A DNA stretch of 64,000 nucleotides, taken from assembly GCA_030533445.1 (NCBI GenBank), contig CM060072.1:29373766-29437765 (forward strand), given 5' to 3'. Position 1 is the stretch's first letter, and each line of letters starts with the position of its first letter. This stretch comes from Cyprinodon diabolis (lineage: Eukaryota; Chordata; Actinopteri; Cyprinodontiformes; Cyprinodontidae). Positions 45,641 through 59,023 of this stretch are shown here, in pieces. The translations under genes were made by a program, and so were the position numbers. The notes under the pieces were generated by a model. It saw nothing but the letters and a program-made list of their open reading frames with translations, was not told where the DNA came from and made no database searches.

Positions 45641-45867
45641 TTAACACATGAAAACATTTCTTTATCTTAAATGCAAAATATGAATATATGTTTTCGCAAT
45701 TTTGATATAATTACTGCTCTAAGCGGGTCGCTCCGTCAGCTAAAGGCATATTTTACAGTCTCTATAATCCAGTTAATGATTAATTGGTGAATAAATTAGA
45801 TGACGATTATTTCAATAATCGATTAGTCACGGTTAATCTGATTAATAGTTTCAGCCCTTTTATAGAT

Positions 45868-48800
45868 AATTGATTGGAGAAAACATAATGAATGTACAGA
45901 TCCTGTCTTTGACAACCAAGAACATGTGGATGGAAAGCTCCCTGTTCTCTGCATGGTAGAAATTGTTTGAGGCTCTACTTCCTGTAACTCTAAGCTGGTT
46001 GCTGTTATTTTTTAAAAGATAAGTAGGGCCAGCTTTTTAAGAACAGATTTACACAAAAGGTGCTTAAATGAAGGCTTAGTTAAACTCTTTTACCTGCTAA
46101 TTGTTTGTTTTATTTCAATGAATTGCCTCAGGTTTTTTATTCTTTGCCTTAATGTCTTTATTGTCTTCACCAGTCTAAGCTTTGTGATCCTCGTTTCTTT
46201 GTATTACCTATGATTAATAAAAATACTATAATTCTACCTTTCCCGCTTGAGCAGATATTAATTATGACTGAAAAAGAGGATATTAGGATGTATTCAGCAT
46301 ATTTGATTTTAGCATAGTTTGCAGCACTAAGAGCAAACCTTGGTTTGGGCGTTAGGCAGGTTTTCAGGTTTCGTTACACACAGAGGTTCAAAGCTAAACA
46401 GGATAAAACTAAATCATTGCTGAAATTTTTAAACCTTCCAGTTATCTGCAGAAATCCCAGCTTGTTTAAAAGATTTAATGAACCCCAAAAAAGGCCTGAT
46501 TAGAGACCGTTTCCTTTTTTAATAGCGTCTCACGTCTTAAGAGATGCTTCTGGCTTTATTTTCAAACACCTCACTCTTACTGAAAGATACCAACGTTGAG
46601 TCGTCTTCCTTCCCACTGATAGGAGTTGATTTTAGAGGGACTTTTTAAGGTCGGAAGCTGATTATCTTGCCCTCTGCTACATGTCTGCATTTAAGGATTT
46701 AAATACATACATTTGTTCAGTTAGAAAATAAACTTCTTTCATTGGATGCCTTAAATTAACTGCTTAAGTCGCACTTGCCAAAGTCTGTGTTGAATTCTTT
46801 GGCATCTGGGATAAGATCCAAAATCAGAAAATGTTGGAACTAATAAAAACCTGTACTAAAAACATAAAATACAACCTTTGTGATTTTTTTTTCACTCATT
46901 ATTCTTTAAAACTATTTAACTACCAAAAGAACATGCATTTATATGTATGTAGAAGATGGATTTTGGAGAAAAGCGGGAAGAGGCAAATTTGGGATTAGAT
47001 CTGGTAAATCGGCTAATCAATCCAGAGTTAGAAAAAAAAAGTGTGATCAATAGCTGATATCTTAGCGCAATAGACAAATATCATCCTTCAGTATTGGGGA
47101 GACATTATCCCCCCTCCCTGTCCTGGAAGAAAACAACAACAAAAAATGTTATGGTGATTATTGTTGCCTCATAAACCATACACCATCTCTCTGATTGCTG
47201 AGCGCTGAGATAAGGCTGAGCACCATTGTTTCCTCACTATGTTGAGACAAAAAGCTCTTTTAGAACCTAATCTGCACAGTGACAGCTACTGTTCTTTTTT
47301 AGCTAATGTCTAAGTTTTGGAAGCGGCTCTCACAACCTAATCGCCAGAAATGCTGTGATAAATTATAAAATGGGCACTACCCTCAGGAGAGGCAACTGTC
47401 TTCCATCCAGGTTGAAATAAAGCTAATATATTAACTTATATTTCATATTAAATGGATCCTCATGTTGGCCAAAGGCTTTATTTAATCATAGATATTGTTG
47501 TAATAGACTTTGGAAGGCTTAAAATAGCATGATATGGAACATTTAAAGTTTATATATAGGATGTGGTCAATTGTTAAAACAGAGATAAATGACTTCATCG
47601 ATAGAAGCCCATTATTTATTGTTAGGTTACAATCTAAGTCCCATTTTTAGGTTTTTGTGGGGTAAAAAAAAAGTTTTTTTTTCTATTACTGTACATTACC
47701 ACAGCTTATGTCTCCTGACTGTAGTCAATAAAAATGAAAGTACATGCATACAGCACAGCCAAAAACCAAAGCAGTGGTTTTATTTTTCAGTCCCCTGAAG
47801 TAGGATTGACTTATATCATATGATAATAAAACGATTTTAGTTCAAACTTAATGTTTTTCTTTTTTTGTGTGGAGTTTTTGATTTTTTGTAATCAGGGAGT
47901 CTTTGTATAGATTTTTGTGTTGAAAGAAGACACTGCTCACTAGTGGTGTGACGGGGAAACTACACGTTTTTTTTATTGTTTACCCGATTCTGACTTTCCT
48001 ATAATGTTTTCATTAAATTAATAAAACTGAATGATAAGCTGTGAGAAAAGTCTGAGATTAGAGAAACACAGTGATTACCATACACTATTTTTAGTTTCAG
48101 TGGCGTAACGACACAACAATAGGCCCGTAAGCAACATTATCTGGGTGGGCCCCATACGAAGTACAACACCCCCCTCACCCCCGTCGCCGTAGACAACCAT
48201 ACAAACTTTAACATGCTTCACCTTCACTAGACATGGATATACTTTAGTATATTATGCTGTACAATGAGTCTTATCGGTGCTACCCCTCCTCACCCACGCT
48301 CTCTCCATTCATCTCCATCGCAATCTTCCCTCACTGTAGCAGCATTGTCCACCATTCCCTCTTCAGTTCTTTGAAAGAACGTGTTTATTTGGAAGTTTTT
48401 TCCATTTTTCCAGTAGCTCTTTGCTTTTTCTTTTCTGGAATCTGCTTAAGTACCTCTTTTTGGTATCCTCCGTTGCTAACACATTGTATGTAACGGATTA
48501 CCCATAATTCCAAGTCGTAGTGTAAAAAATACAATACTCAAATACATCGTTCCTTCAAGATCTTTATTGCGGTTTGAACCATATCATATGAGTGTATTTT
48601 TTTTACCAACCGTCTAATAAACTATACACAGTTATTAACATAGTAATTAAAAGTACCACTGTCTGCTTTGCTATTGGTGTCGTGTTTCAACGGCTCACCA
48701 TCAGGTTGAAATCTGGCATGTATTGGGGTATAAATAAGGTCAGACAGACTAGCATCAGATGGGTAAAATAGGAATTTTTCACACCATTACATCTGCAAAG

Positions 48801-51190
48801 AGACGTCCTAGTCCACAATTGCGTAAGGGGCCTTGCAGGAGTCAGTGGTTAGGGGTCCCTAAGCAACTGCAGTCTCTGCTTACCGATATTTACACCATTG
48901 TTTCGCATATCAATAGTTTTCTGGAGATTTTATTAAGGTTTTATGCCTTATGCCAGCTAGAAAAAACATCATGCTAATACTGCTAGATTTAGATCCTAAT
49001 AATTTAAAACTGATCTTGATCATGGTCATCAGGAGAGAGATTCAGTGTTCTATCAGTCTCAGATATCACACATATATTTAAAATAATTCTTGGCTGGATG
49101 TACATGTGTTTGGACGCTAACGTTAGGGTGAATCTTTAGGTAACAGGGGCAATGTCCTCCTAAGTGTTCCTGAATGTCAATTCCTATCAGCAGCCTGTCC
49201 CTGAGGAACAAATGGACACTCCCTCCACTTGTCAGATGATTAATCTGCTCTCCGCTCTCTCATTTGTCTCCTCTCCATCTCGTATTCAGTCTGTACATGC
49301 CGCTCCGTCGGCCATTCAAAGGACCGTCACAAATGTAGACGCACTTTTCCAAATGAGACTCCCTCTTCCAGTCACCTCCCAGTGTAGATCAATGAAGATG
49401 ATGATGTTTAATTCAGGCCATTAATTAAGATACCTGAGTGCGTTGAATGACAAGGAGGAAGTTACATAACACTTGGACAAAGAAAAGTACAGTTCAATTT
49501 GCAGGGAGAGGGGCAGTCTGATGAAATCTTGACTTATTTCCTTAGCGTTTGTGTGATAGTTGGAGCAGAAATGTCCTGGGAAGCAGTGCTGTGGTTCTAA
49601 TGGGCTCCTGCAGGCAGCATGTGTGAGGGCGCTTTCTTCAGATCTCATGCTACTGAATGCTGATGAGTAATGTGCATTGCTAAGGCGTATGTGCAGAGGG
49701 AGAGACAGGCGCCGAGTGCAGATGTCATACCTGAACATGTTTGCCACAGGTCCATCCCACCCTCCTGCTCGCTCTCATTCACACACTCATAAAAACAGCC
49801 GTCCGGCAATATGGCAAACTCATCACGTCTGTTTATTGGTGGATCTGCAGGGCTCTCGCTTCACCTCTTGTCCTCCATAAAAGGCGAGTCATTCAATTGT
49901 AAAGTGGAGGAGTTATAGTCGAGGGCTGGTGTTGAGCATTAACGCTCTCCTCTCTCTGCCTGGCACTTTGGAAAAAGCAAAAACCGTCAATTTTCCACAG
50001 CTGAGTGCTGAAGCATGTAGTCTTTTAGACCAGGCTTGGGGAGGGGAGTATGTTTAATGAGACATGCCTTGCTATCTCCATCTTGTAACTCCCAATTGAC
50101 GAGACAATGCAATTTCATTGGCCTGTACAATGTAATCCCTGACTTCCTTAGTGTAATTGGAATTCAAACAATCCCTTTCAAAGTGTTCCTTTATTACTCA
50201 AAGCAGCTGAATGGACGTTTTATATGCAGGATCTAAAGCTGTAGCAGGACTTGGGATCCTGTTGTATCTGTGGCTCTTATTATCATGCCAAGAATAAATC
50301 TGTGTCAGTAGTTTATCACAATGAAAAAGTCATTAAACATTCACACTGGAAAAATCTCATGAATCTGACTGGGAAGCATTTTAACAGCCTTTCAGAAGGA
50401 TTTAACTATATGGACATGATACTGGTGACACAAATAATGGTTCCATGTTTAATTAGGAATATTACTTCAAGTGTGCACATATAGAGGAGTGGGAGGGGGT
50501 TAAAGCCCACACCTTAAATGCCAGAAAACAGCGGTTGTGCACGACTTTTTATTCTCTGATCGGATTTTTTTTCCATGTTGCACTGACTGCGTATAGGAAG
50601 GCTACGACTAGGCGGGGTGGGCAGACAATTCCCCACATTTGACATTGAACATTGATACATTGGACAGATTATGAAAAGCCTTAAAAAAAAAAAAAACAGA
50701 AAAAAAAACACTGGCGCATTCCTTAAAGCAAAGGAAGCATCTTAAAACAGATCAGATAGAGAATGTTCATATGTCTATATTAAAAACATAATGAGATCTG
50801 CGTCTAAAGAAAAGGGGTTTTTCTTTCTTTGTTTCATAGAGGTTAGAGAGATACGCCGCTCTTACCTGCTCTGTCTGCTCCTCGTTATTTTGTCTTTTTA
50901 GTGAGGCTCAAAGAGGATCACTATTTCCGGTTTTTTCTCCTCCTGAAGTTTTTTTTCTTTGAGGAGACATAAACTGCTGTTTCCGTCCCTTGTTGTTTTT
51001 GTGATGCTTAAATTACTTTATCTGTTCTCTGTCCTCCTGAACTCCTTTCATGGGTAGAGTATTCCTTATTTTAAATGTTTCATTCATTGTTTTTGCATGA
51101 GTCTGTCCTGCTTATTATATCCTATACACAAAACTCTTGTACTCTTTCCCTGCACGATTAACATCTTATTTTATGTTTTCCCCCAAAGCG
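45868..51190. other. 5.3 kb with no recognised gene
   Basis: Mostly AT-rich. CAGTGGCGTAACGA near 48099 may be a hAT-type end. The parts 49150-49450 and 49700-50000 look single-copy and more complex. No splice-bounded exon was found. Confidence 0.4.
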
Positions 51191-51319
51191 GATTAGTTTT
51201 ACTTTGTAACCGCGTCTCTCTTCCAGTCAGACCCATGAAACTGCCACTGAATTGCTGCGTAGTCTAGCTAAATTAGACATAGGGTTCATCTCAGTCATAA
51301 AATACAGTTGGGTGAGATC

Positions 51320-51690
51320 AGAACCAGAACTAAACGTGGAGGAGCAGCATTTAGTTCCTATGCTCCACTTATCTGGAACAAACTTCCAGAAAACTGTAAA
51401 AGTGCGGAAAGCCTGAGTTCCTTTAAATCAAGACTAAAAACACATTTGTGTAGGATTACTTTCGACTGTTCTAGTTAAAAAGTTCAACTGAAATATCATT
51501 AGTTCAACATTTTTATTTTCTTTAGTCCAACTGTCTTTTTTGTTTCTGCATTTTTATTTTATTTATTTATTTATTTTCCTACTTGCTTTGATTCTGTTTT
51601 ATTTCCTATATTTTAATAATGTAAAGCACTTTGCATTGTCCTTGTACTAAATTGTGCTATACAAATACTAATGCCTTGCCTTGCCTTGTC
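51320..51690 (+). pseudogene. L2-type LINE C-terminus and 3' tail
   Basis: An open stretch of 52 codons, to the TAA at 51476-51478, reads RTRTKRGGAAFSSYAPLIWN then KLPENCKSAESLSSFKSRLK and THLCRITFDC. This is the typical closing segment of L2/CR1-type LINE proteins (xRGxxAFSxxAPxLWNxLP, SLxxFKxxLKTHL). The 3' UTR ends with TAAAGCACTTTGCATTGTCC, GTGCTATACAAATA and a short TGCCT repeat (51670-51690). Everything upstream, including the reverse transcriptase, is gone or unreadable; scraps may reach back to about 51200. It is a 5'-truncated relic rather than a gene. Confidence 0.8.
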
Positions 51691-53159
51691 CAACACAATT
51701 TTTTGTCGGATCGTACGCAAAATCTGATTCTGCATGTTCTGGCCTTAAGTTACCCACAGTCAGCTAAAAATCCCAACCAGTTTTATATCCCTACCTGCAG
51801 ATGTTTCAGGAACATAAAAACAAGAAGAAACATTTATTAAATTCATCACTTTACAAAAGGTATATTTACTAGATAAGATTACTGAAAGAATAAACAATAA
51901 TATGACTGGGCTGTTCACTCTATAATGTCAATCTTGTTGGTCGGCGAAAAAAAAAGCTGCTTGTTTACTGGTGTTATTAGGGTCAGCGTCTTGCTGCAGC
52001 ATCCATTACTTGTCCATTTACTCTTAAGCAGCGGGAAACATGAGTTCTTTAAAATGTGTTGATATTTTCAATCAGGTCAAGGGTTGTTGGAACGTTGTTA
52101 AATATACCAGATATTGAATAAAACATGTTGTCTAAACCACCATGCTTCACCATACTACTGTAGGTTGTACTGTAGCTTAACTTTAAATGTTTAGCGATCA
52201 TCTGAAAAAATGTGAAGGAAAATAAACTGTCTGCCGGCCCTAAACACCAAAACAAAGTTGTTGTTTTCATCGTTCCATAGTAGTATATGTAATATCTTCT
52301 GAAGCCTGACGTGGACGTGAGGTCCGTGGGACTAAATTACGTACATTTTGGCTTCCATTTCCCTCTAGTGCGTCGGTGCAAACAGAGTTTCCGTAACCTA
52401 CACCTTGGAAAATTTGTAAAATTGTGGACAGATCCGCGTGGAAAAACATGGCGGGTGAGCAGCAGCTCCTAGTGGAGAGGGTTTGCAATTGTAAACATTG
52501 TGAGACATCTTTTGATTTAGCTTATATCATCACTATCAACAGACTGGAAATGACCGTCACTCTTGGTCAGCATGAACAGGCTTTTAAAAAGTTGTAAACT
52601 GTGTGTTTTCTTCCTTTTTGCACAGTGTGTTTTTGTTTATAGGCGTTTATAAGGTGCTTTTTGTAGGAATCTTATTATCATTAGCAGAGTCTTTGCATTT
52701 TAAGCTATTTTTGAAAAAACTAGAAAGGTGGTTTTCAGTTGTTTTCACATCTGTCTGGTTTTTTATTACATTTTTGACGTAACTGAGATCAACTTTACTG
52801 AACCTAACTGCTATAAGCTGACATATAATGGTAAAGACTCTTATCCTGCAGTTAGAAAGGGAGAAGTTCTTGACCTGCCCCCGTGCATTGATGAGGAAAG
52901 ACTACTGGGAAACAACACTCCATTACAAAAGTATTACTTGTAGTAGTACTGAGCAGAATACTGTCGCAGTTTGAATGACAGATGAAATGCAAATACTCTA
53001 TAATAGAGCTTCATATATCAAATTCAGATGTCGCAATATATTTTTTTATATTGCAATGGACTGCTTAGAAATAATATTCAGAAGAAATAATATTCAGAAG
53101 AATCTAATATTCTCCAAGTGCCTTGCATGCAGTTGTAATTAGATAAAAATCTTCTCTGG
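51691..53159. other. Non-coding with possible Tc1 scrap and a small ORF
   Basis: AACCACCATGCTTCACCAT (52136-52154) and TCTTGCTGCAGCATCCAT (51989-52006) recall the antisense Tc1 transposase centre. See the separate entry for the ATG at 52448. An open stretch at about 52770-52940 (EPNCYKLTYNGKDSYPAVRK) is unexplained. Confidence 0.3.
52448..52596 (+). other. Small unrecognised ORF with a good start context
   Basis: ATGGCGGGTGAGCAGCAGCT opens a 49-codon frame that ends at TAA 52594-52596. It encodes MAGEQQLLVERVCNCKHCET and then a short hydrophilic tail. The region just upstream (52300-52440) is richer in CpG than its surroundings. I do not recognise the protein. The CNCKHC cysteines could be zinc-binding, but no histidine partner pattern is clear. 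It may be the first exon of a host or transposon gene, or chance. Confidence 0.2.
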
Positions 53160-53455
53160 TCCCTTTTATTTCAAGACTAGAGGAGATCCCTGCTTCCAAG
53201 ACGTTGCACCAAGGCTCTGGAATAATCTCGTTACGTCTGGAATAATCTCTTTATGTTTCCTTGATTCTGTGGATGCTGTTAAGAGTGAGCTCAAAACTGA
53301 ACTCTTTCACAAAGCCTTTTAATAACTCCCGTGTGTCAGCCATTTTATAATGATGTTTTGTACAGTTTTATCTTTTTATTCTGGATGTTTGTAAAGCACT
53401 TTGGGACTCCCGTGTCTGTGAAAGGATCTATAAACCTTTACTTACTTAAAGTAGT
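53160..53455 (+). mobile_element. L2/CR1-type LINE 3' end
   Basis: CACCAAGGCTCTGGAATAAT recalls the ALWNxLP segment. Later GTGAGCTCAAAACTGAACTC and TTTCACAAAGCCTTT recall the LKTxLFxKAF segment. It ends with TGTAAAGCACTTTGGGACTC and AAAGGATCTATAAACC, a usual LINE tail. A 20-bp piece (GTCTGGAATAATCTC) is duplicated near 53220-53255. Confidence 0.65.
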
Positions 53456-53517
53456 AGCATATTCTTAAAAAAGGTTTTGCTGCCCTTACATTGAGCAGGT
53501 CAATAAATTCTGCAAAT

Positions 53518-53870
53518 TGTCAGGTTTGCTGGAAGTTAGATGAGGACCCAAATGCAGAGATGAGGAGGCAGAGGGGAGTTTTGCTGATTGAATGGGGATC
53601 CAAGTAATAAAAAGAAACCAGCAAAAAGTAACAGAAGAGGAGGTGTATATTTGGGGGACACAGCAAAGAATGGACTAATCAGCTGATAGGGAGCAGGTGT
53701 GGATAGAAGTAACTAGAAGGGAGCTAAGGGAAAGAAGACTGGCACAAGGGGGCAACTGACTAACTCCAAATATTGCAACACATCTTAAATATAACACAAA
53801 ATGGAAAAGAAATCAATGACCAACAAAACAGAATGATATAAATAACTCAAAAAGAAGTCCAAAAAGGGAG
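53518..53870 (-). mobile_element. LTR fragment of the TGTCA/GGACCCA family
   Basis: It begins TGTCAGGTTTGCTGG and carries GAGGACCCAAATGCAGAG, then reversed TATA context GGAGGTGTATATT, CTAATCAGCTGATAGGGAGC and AACACAAAATGG, all collinear in reverse with the copy at 19189-19609. The far terminus (CATGACA) was not found, so the right limit is approximate. Confidence 0.65.
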
Positions 53871-56520
53871 ATTAATTGTCGATAATTAGGTATTATACAC
53901 CATATAAAAGCTAAAAGTTTTTTTTTTTCTTATTTTAAAAGCAAATCTTTCTATTGGCAAACTGATTTACTTACCTGCTCAAATGCGAGGTAAACACAAC
54001 AAATTAGAGGCAAAGGGGTGCATGCGAGTCACATAGAGACGTAGCTACGTCATTGTTTCAAAAAAAAAAAAATGGAGGATTTAGCTCATTTTTACTCGCA
54101 GAAACACAAAACCTGCATTATTGGTCTCCCAAAACACTAGTTTTTCTTCTAATTTACAAACTGCACCAAGCGATTTTTATTCCTTGAGTCTAACATAGTG
54201 TTGCACATTCATACATTACTGTTATCATTAATTGTAACCGTTTAAAAAGTAAAGTGAAGGACATAGAAATTATTCTAGCATTCAGTTTCCTGCTTTCTCC
54301 ACCCCTCCTTACTACTGTTGCAGTTATTCACACACAATTACAATCTATTTAGAGAAAGACCAGTGCTGTTAGGAGCCCATTTTCTACTAAATTAACTTGT
54401 GCTCAGAACAACAATTGTGTCTGTAAGGAAAAAAAAAGGGCCTCCGAAACGAGTCTGTCTGGTCTGAGAGAAGAAATCGTTTTGACTATCTGGATTTCTC
54501 TCCCCTTATCTTCACAATCACACTCAGTCAGAGTTTTGGAAATTGATGGATTGGGACCCTATTAATTAAAATGCTGCTTGCTTTTTTCCCCCGCTAAGAT
54601 AGCTGTGCGTTGCGCTCCGATGCTCTTTATTAGTCTTGAGTTGTTTTTAAATGGCATAGAAAATGTCAAGTGTATAAATCTGTAGCTGGGAGTAGATAAT
54701 TAACTGCTTGAAAAATGAAGAGGATAAACAAACAATTTTATATTCTACATATGGAAAACTTTTGGTAAGAACCATTTGAAATGATGTATTTTGATGTTGA
54801 AAGTTGCACTTAATTCAGGAAAATCATCTTTTTCTCTTTGATTGTTCTCCAAATAAGGATCACTGGCTTTCCCTCTCAACATTTGCTGTTCTATATGAGA
54901 CATGATGTGCCTCTAACTGCACTCTAAGTCCACCAGGCATACAAAGATCAAGCAGCAAAGAGAAAGGAGTCATTCTGCTGGAAGCATACATATCAATTTA
55001 GTAAGAAAGAACAGCTAAACCTCAGAGATTTATAACTCATCTCTACATTCTCTTCTTGTGTCGCTAAGTACCAACAGCACAACTTAACCGCCGTTAATGT
55101 GATTTCTGTCTAAATGATTGTTTTTACACTTTAGAAAAGTGGTTTGATAGGAAATTATTTCTTTTGCTGAACTGGCTTTCAGGGAATCCAGGTGTGCTTT
55201 TGACATTTACAACCTGGTATTATAACAGAACTGATGGTTGACAGCTTCTCCATGCTCTGCATAAGGCTTCTGAAAACCCCATACGTTATACAACGTTCTC
55301 TCTAAAAACCCAATCTGATAAGTTGTTTGATTGTGTTCTTAAACAGACAAAAAGAACAATCATGGTCTCTATGTTTGGTTAATTTTCCCCGCTAGGCATG
55401 GCTGAACAAAGCAGTTTATTAGCGTGTGTTGTGCCTGTGTTCATGGAAGCTCCAGTAGGCACAGAGAACCTGACGCTCTGCTGCCAAAGGGCTGAGAAAT
55501 AATCACGGGCTTCATAATGAAGGTATAAAATCTAAATTAAATTTAATTAAACCTTTATTGGTTCTCAAAATGATTTGCAGTAAAACGACTTGCTGAATAT
55601 ATCGCTCTCTCTGCATGCCATCTTCCCTTACTTAATTGCTCTGGTCAAGGTGCCTGTGGGCAAGGCACTTAGCTCTTAGCCCTCTAAGACAGGAGGTGAA
55701 AGCTCTGTTTATCTACTCGGAACATTTTTGATGATGGACGCACTTATCAATCCTTGGCAAATGAAGGTCAAACATGTAATGATCCTTTGCCACCAGTATA
55801 TTTCTCATTGCAGCTTTTCTCCCAGCCACTCAGAGCAAACCAATTAAATCATCTGTCAGCTGAGGAAATCCCTCTTCCAACCAAGTCAGTCACATCACAT
55901 ATACACGGTATGACACGTGTTTCTAGTCATTCCCTGGAGAATATGAGACACATCCCTCCGATCGCCCCTCCCGCCAGCAACGCGGTGCTAATCAGCTGTT
56001 TTTGCACGGCGTTGCACCTGCTGTGGATGGAACTCCTCGTTTTACACGAGTGGGTTTTAACCTTTGTTGATTCTCCTTTGAGAGTTTGAAACTTTACAGT
56101 AAAAAAAAAAAAACAAAGAAAAGAGGGGAAAAAAAAGATTGAAAATAAGCAAACAGTTCTTGCATAAAGTATATGTTCCCTTCATTTCAGGAAGTGAGTA
56201 AAATGATCTCTTAAACATGAGTATGCTGCACTTGAAGAAAGATAATGGAGATGTTTTTTTTTTCTTATCTTACAAAGTGCCAAAATTAATTAAAAATCAA
56301 TTTGCTTACCTACTTGAATTGAGTGCAAATACATTTATTTTGACAGCTTACTTTTAATTTATTAGTGTTAAGCAATTGGGGAGCATACTGATGTGCGGAA
56401 TGTAGAAATAAAATTGTATTTATACTCCTTGAACTGTTCTACATTTGGTCTCATCTCAGCCTTGTTCCTGTTTGTTCAGTCGCTCACTGAGGTCGGGAAG
56501 ATCATCGGTCATTTCCAGGT
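53871..56520. other. Non-coding, nothing recognised
   Basis: AT-rich sequence, including poly-A runs near 54060 and 56100. Open frame 55754-56089 has no motif support. Confidence 0.45.
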
Positions 56521-56527
56521 GCAGGTT

Positions 56528-56740
56528 CACTGCAAATAGGGGTCGTCTAAAATCAAGAAAGAAAACTAAATCCCAGGGGAAAAACCTCCCAAATTAAGTG
56601 AAATCACCTTTCCACGCAGCAAGATAGTTTTACTTGACACAATGTCTTGATTTAAGGTTTTTAAATTTAGAAATATGCATGTTGACCAGTTAAAATTAGA
56701 AATCATGTCTTATAACAAGATCAATTTTGTAACATTTCTA
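56528..56740. mobile_element. Possible miniature inverted-repeat element
   Basis: CACTGCAAATAGGGGTCGTC followed by AAATCAAGAAAG resembles a common fish miniature element starting CACTGCAAA. The interior CTTGACACAATGTCTTGATT fits, but the right end is not clear. Confidence 0.3.
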
Positions 56741-56883
56741 AGCATGTTCCTTTATGTTGGGAGGAACTAAATAATAGCAGTGTTTTCATGTGTGGATTTG
56801 CCTGGTCCACTGTGGGTCCGACTGTTTGGTCCATTTTTTGGCATAACAGAGAATCTTTGTGGCTGAAAAAAAGGATTTCCTTG

Positions 56884-57771
<888 letters not shown>

Positions 57772-57889
57772 TATATATATATATATGTATTTTTATTTTT
57801 TGTTATTTTTATTTATTTATTTTTTTTTACCAGTTTCTGAATTTTCAATTTCAACAATCTATTTGTTTCGGCTTCTTTCAAAGATCCCA

Positions 57890-58275
57890 TCTCTGACTAC
57901 TAGATTCCTTCATCTTAGTTGTTGATCTCTGTAGACCCTCATGGCCACTGTGGGCTCTGATATATTATACACTATATAGAGTAAAAGTTACATTGCATGG
58001 CTTTCAAATTTTGCACTGAATTTAACTCCAACACAATTTACACTCAGTAAAGTTGTAAATCCTCTATTTAAATAAAAAAAAGGTTGAATACAGATACAAT
58101 TATCTTATTTAGCAGATGATGGAAATACACGCCACACTTTTTACTCACATTTGTTTTTTTTTCCTATTACTTAGATTTAATCTCTCACATAAAATCTCAG
58201 TAAGTTGTAACTTGACAAAACTGTGGAAAACTTCCAGCGGTGTTAAAACCTTTGGGAGGCAGTGTGAGTTTAATA
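57890..58275 (-). mobile_element. Tc1/mariner-like remnant
   Basis: TGATCTCTGTAGACCCTCAT recalls the antisense transposase start region. Downstream, AATACACGCCACACTTTTTA and ACATAAAATCTCAGTAAGTT, then TTGACAAAACTGTGGAAAAC, match the terminal repeat of a fish Tc1-like family. Non-coding. Confidence 0.5.
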
Positions 58276-58544
58276 GGGTGGTTTATGGGAGTTTCCTTAA
58301 TTATCCTGGTATATTTATATCTGATGGGAACTTCTGTCTCTGCTTTGCTCTCAGCGTGTTTGTGATAAAGTAGAGGTGTAATGAGCAGGTACAGGTAGCT
58401 CTGCTTTGGTCTTGGAGGGCTGATTTCCAGCTGAGATGGTTATTAACTTGCAAGGAAGACAGACTGTGATGTTACACTAATGAAAAAAAACACTTTGTAA
58501 TATGGTTTGGCCCTGAAGTGCAAACTGCAATTGCAAATCTAAAA

Positions 58545-58664
58545 GCGCAACTACATTAAGGAAATCGCAACAACATAAAGCAAAGCGCAACTACATTAAG
58601 GAAATCGCAACAACATAAAGCAAAGCGCAACTACATTAAGAAAAACAAAACTACATTAACCTAC
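58545..58664. repeat. 40-bp subterminal tandem repeat
   Basis: Units start at 58545, 58585 and 58625. Each is two related 20-mers of the form GCGCAACTACATTAAGGAAA and TCGCAACAACATAAAGCAAA. The right arm has the inverse arrangement with variation. They could be transposase-binding sites. Confidence 0.85.
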
Positions 58665-58771
58665 CGGAAAAGGTAGGTACCAGTGGGAAACATGAGACAT
58701 CGCTGATTGGACGACGGCACCGTTTGACCCTTGAACCGGAAGTCATTCTGCCTGCTGCAGCTTTTGAAAAC

Positions 58772-59023
58772 ATGGATATTGTCGGCGCCCCAAACATAGC
58801 TGCCGTTATCCAGGAATATTTAGAATCAGGACATACGTACGATGTGATACTGGATATGCTCAAGACTGATCACAAAGTTTCAGTTAGTTTGCGTACACTG
58901 AAGACACACTTAAAAGAAGCTGGACTGTTCAGACGACGCAACTTCCGGTTCAAGGGTCAAACAGCGCCATCGTCCAATCAGCGATGTCTCATGTTTCCCA
59001 CTCGTACCTACCTTTTCCGGTAG
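58772..59023 (+). CDS. Small helix-turn-helix protein inside the palindromic element
   Basis: The ATG at 58772 opens an 83-residue frame. Residues 9-55 (AAVIQEYLESGHTYDVILDM, LKTDHKVSVSLRTLKTHLKE) form two amphipathic helical units ending AGLFRRRNFR. This is the pattern of the DNA-binding start of integrase-like proteins, known to me from fish, that open with a YxxxGxxxxxIxxxLxxxHxxxxSxRTLxxxLxxxGLxRR module. The integrase catalytic domain that should follow is missing: the frame runs straight into the right inverted arm, which supplies the last 25 or so residues. The module has no stop or frameshift, so it might still bind DNA if expressed. It may be the truncated 5' end of the autonomous element's gene. 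Translation and function are inference. Confidence 0.45.
   Translation: MDIVGAPNIAAVIQEYLESGHTYDVILDMLKTDHKVSVSLRTLKTHLKEAGLFRRRNFRFKGQTAPSSNQRCLMFPTRTYLFR

Larger units (their letters stand above)
44837..45859. mobile_element. hAT-like element containing a nested TTAA element
   Basis: The ends CAGGGCTGTAACTAACGATT and, reversed, AAGGGCTGAAACTATTAATC are inverted repeats. A perfect 8-bp duplication, TTATAGAT, flanks it at 44829-44836 and 45860-45867. Subterminal AATCGATTA and TAATCGATTA words are typical of this fish hAT type. Minus the nested insert it would be about 385 bp and non-coding. Confidence 0.85.

Noticed and set aside
45309..45657. Minus-strand frames of 69 and 112 codons in GC-rich sequence
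   Set aside because: Located inside the nested TTAA element and across its terminal repeat; no protein motif.
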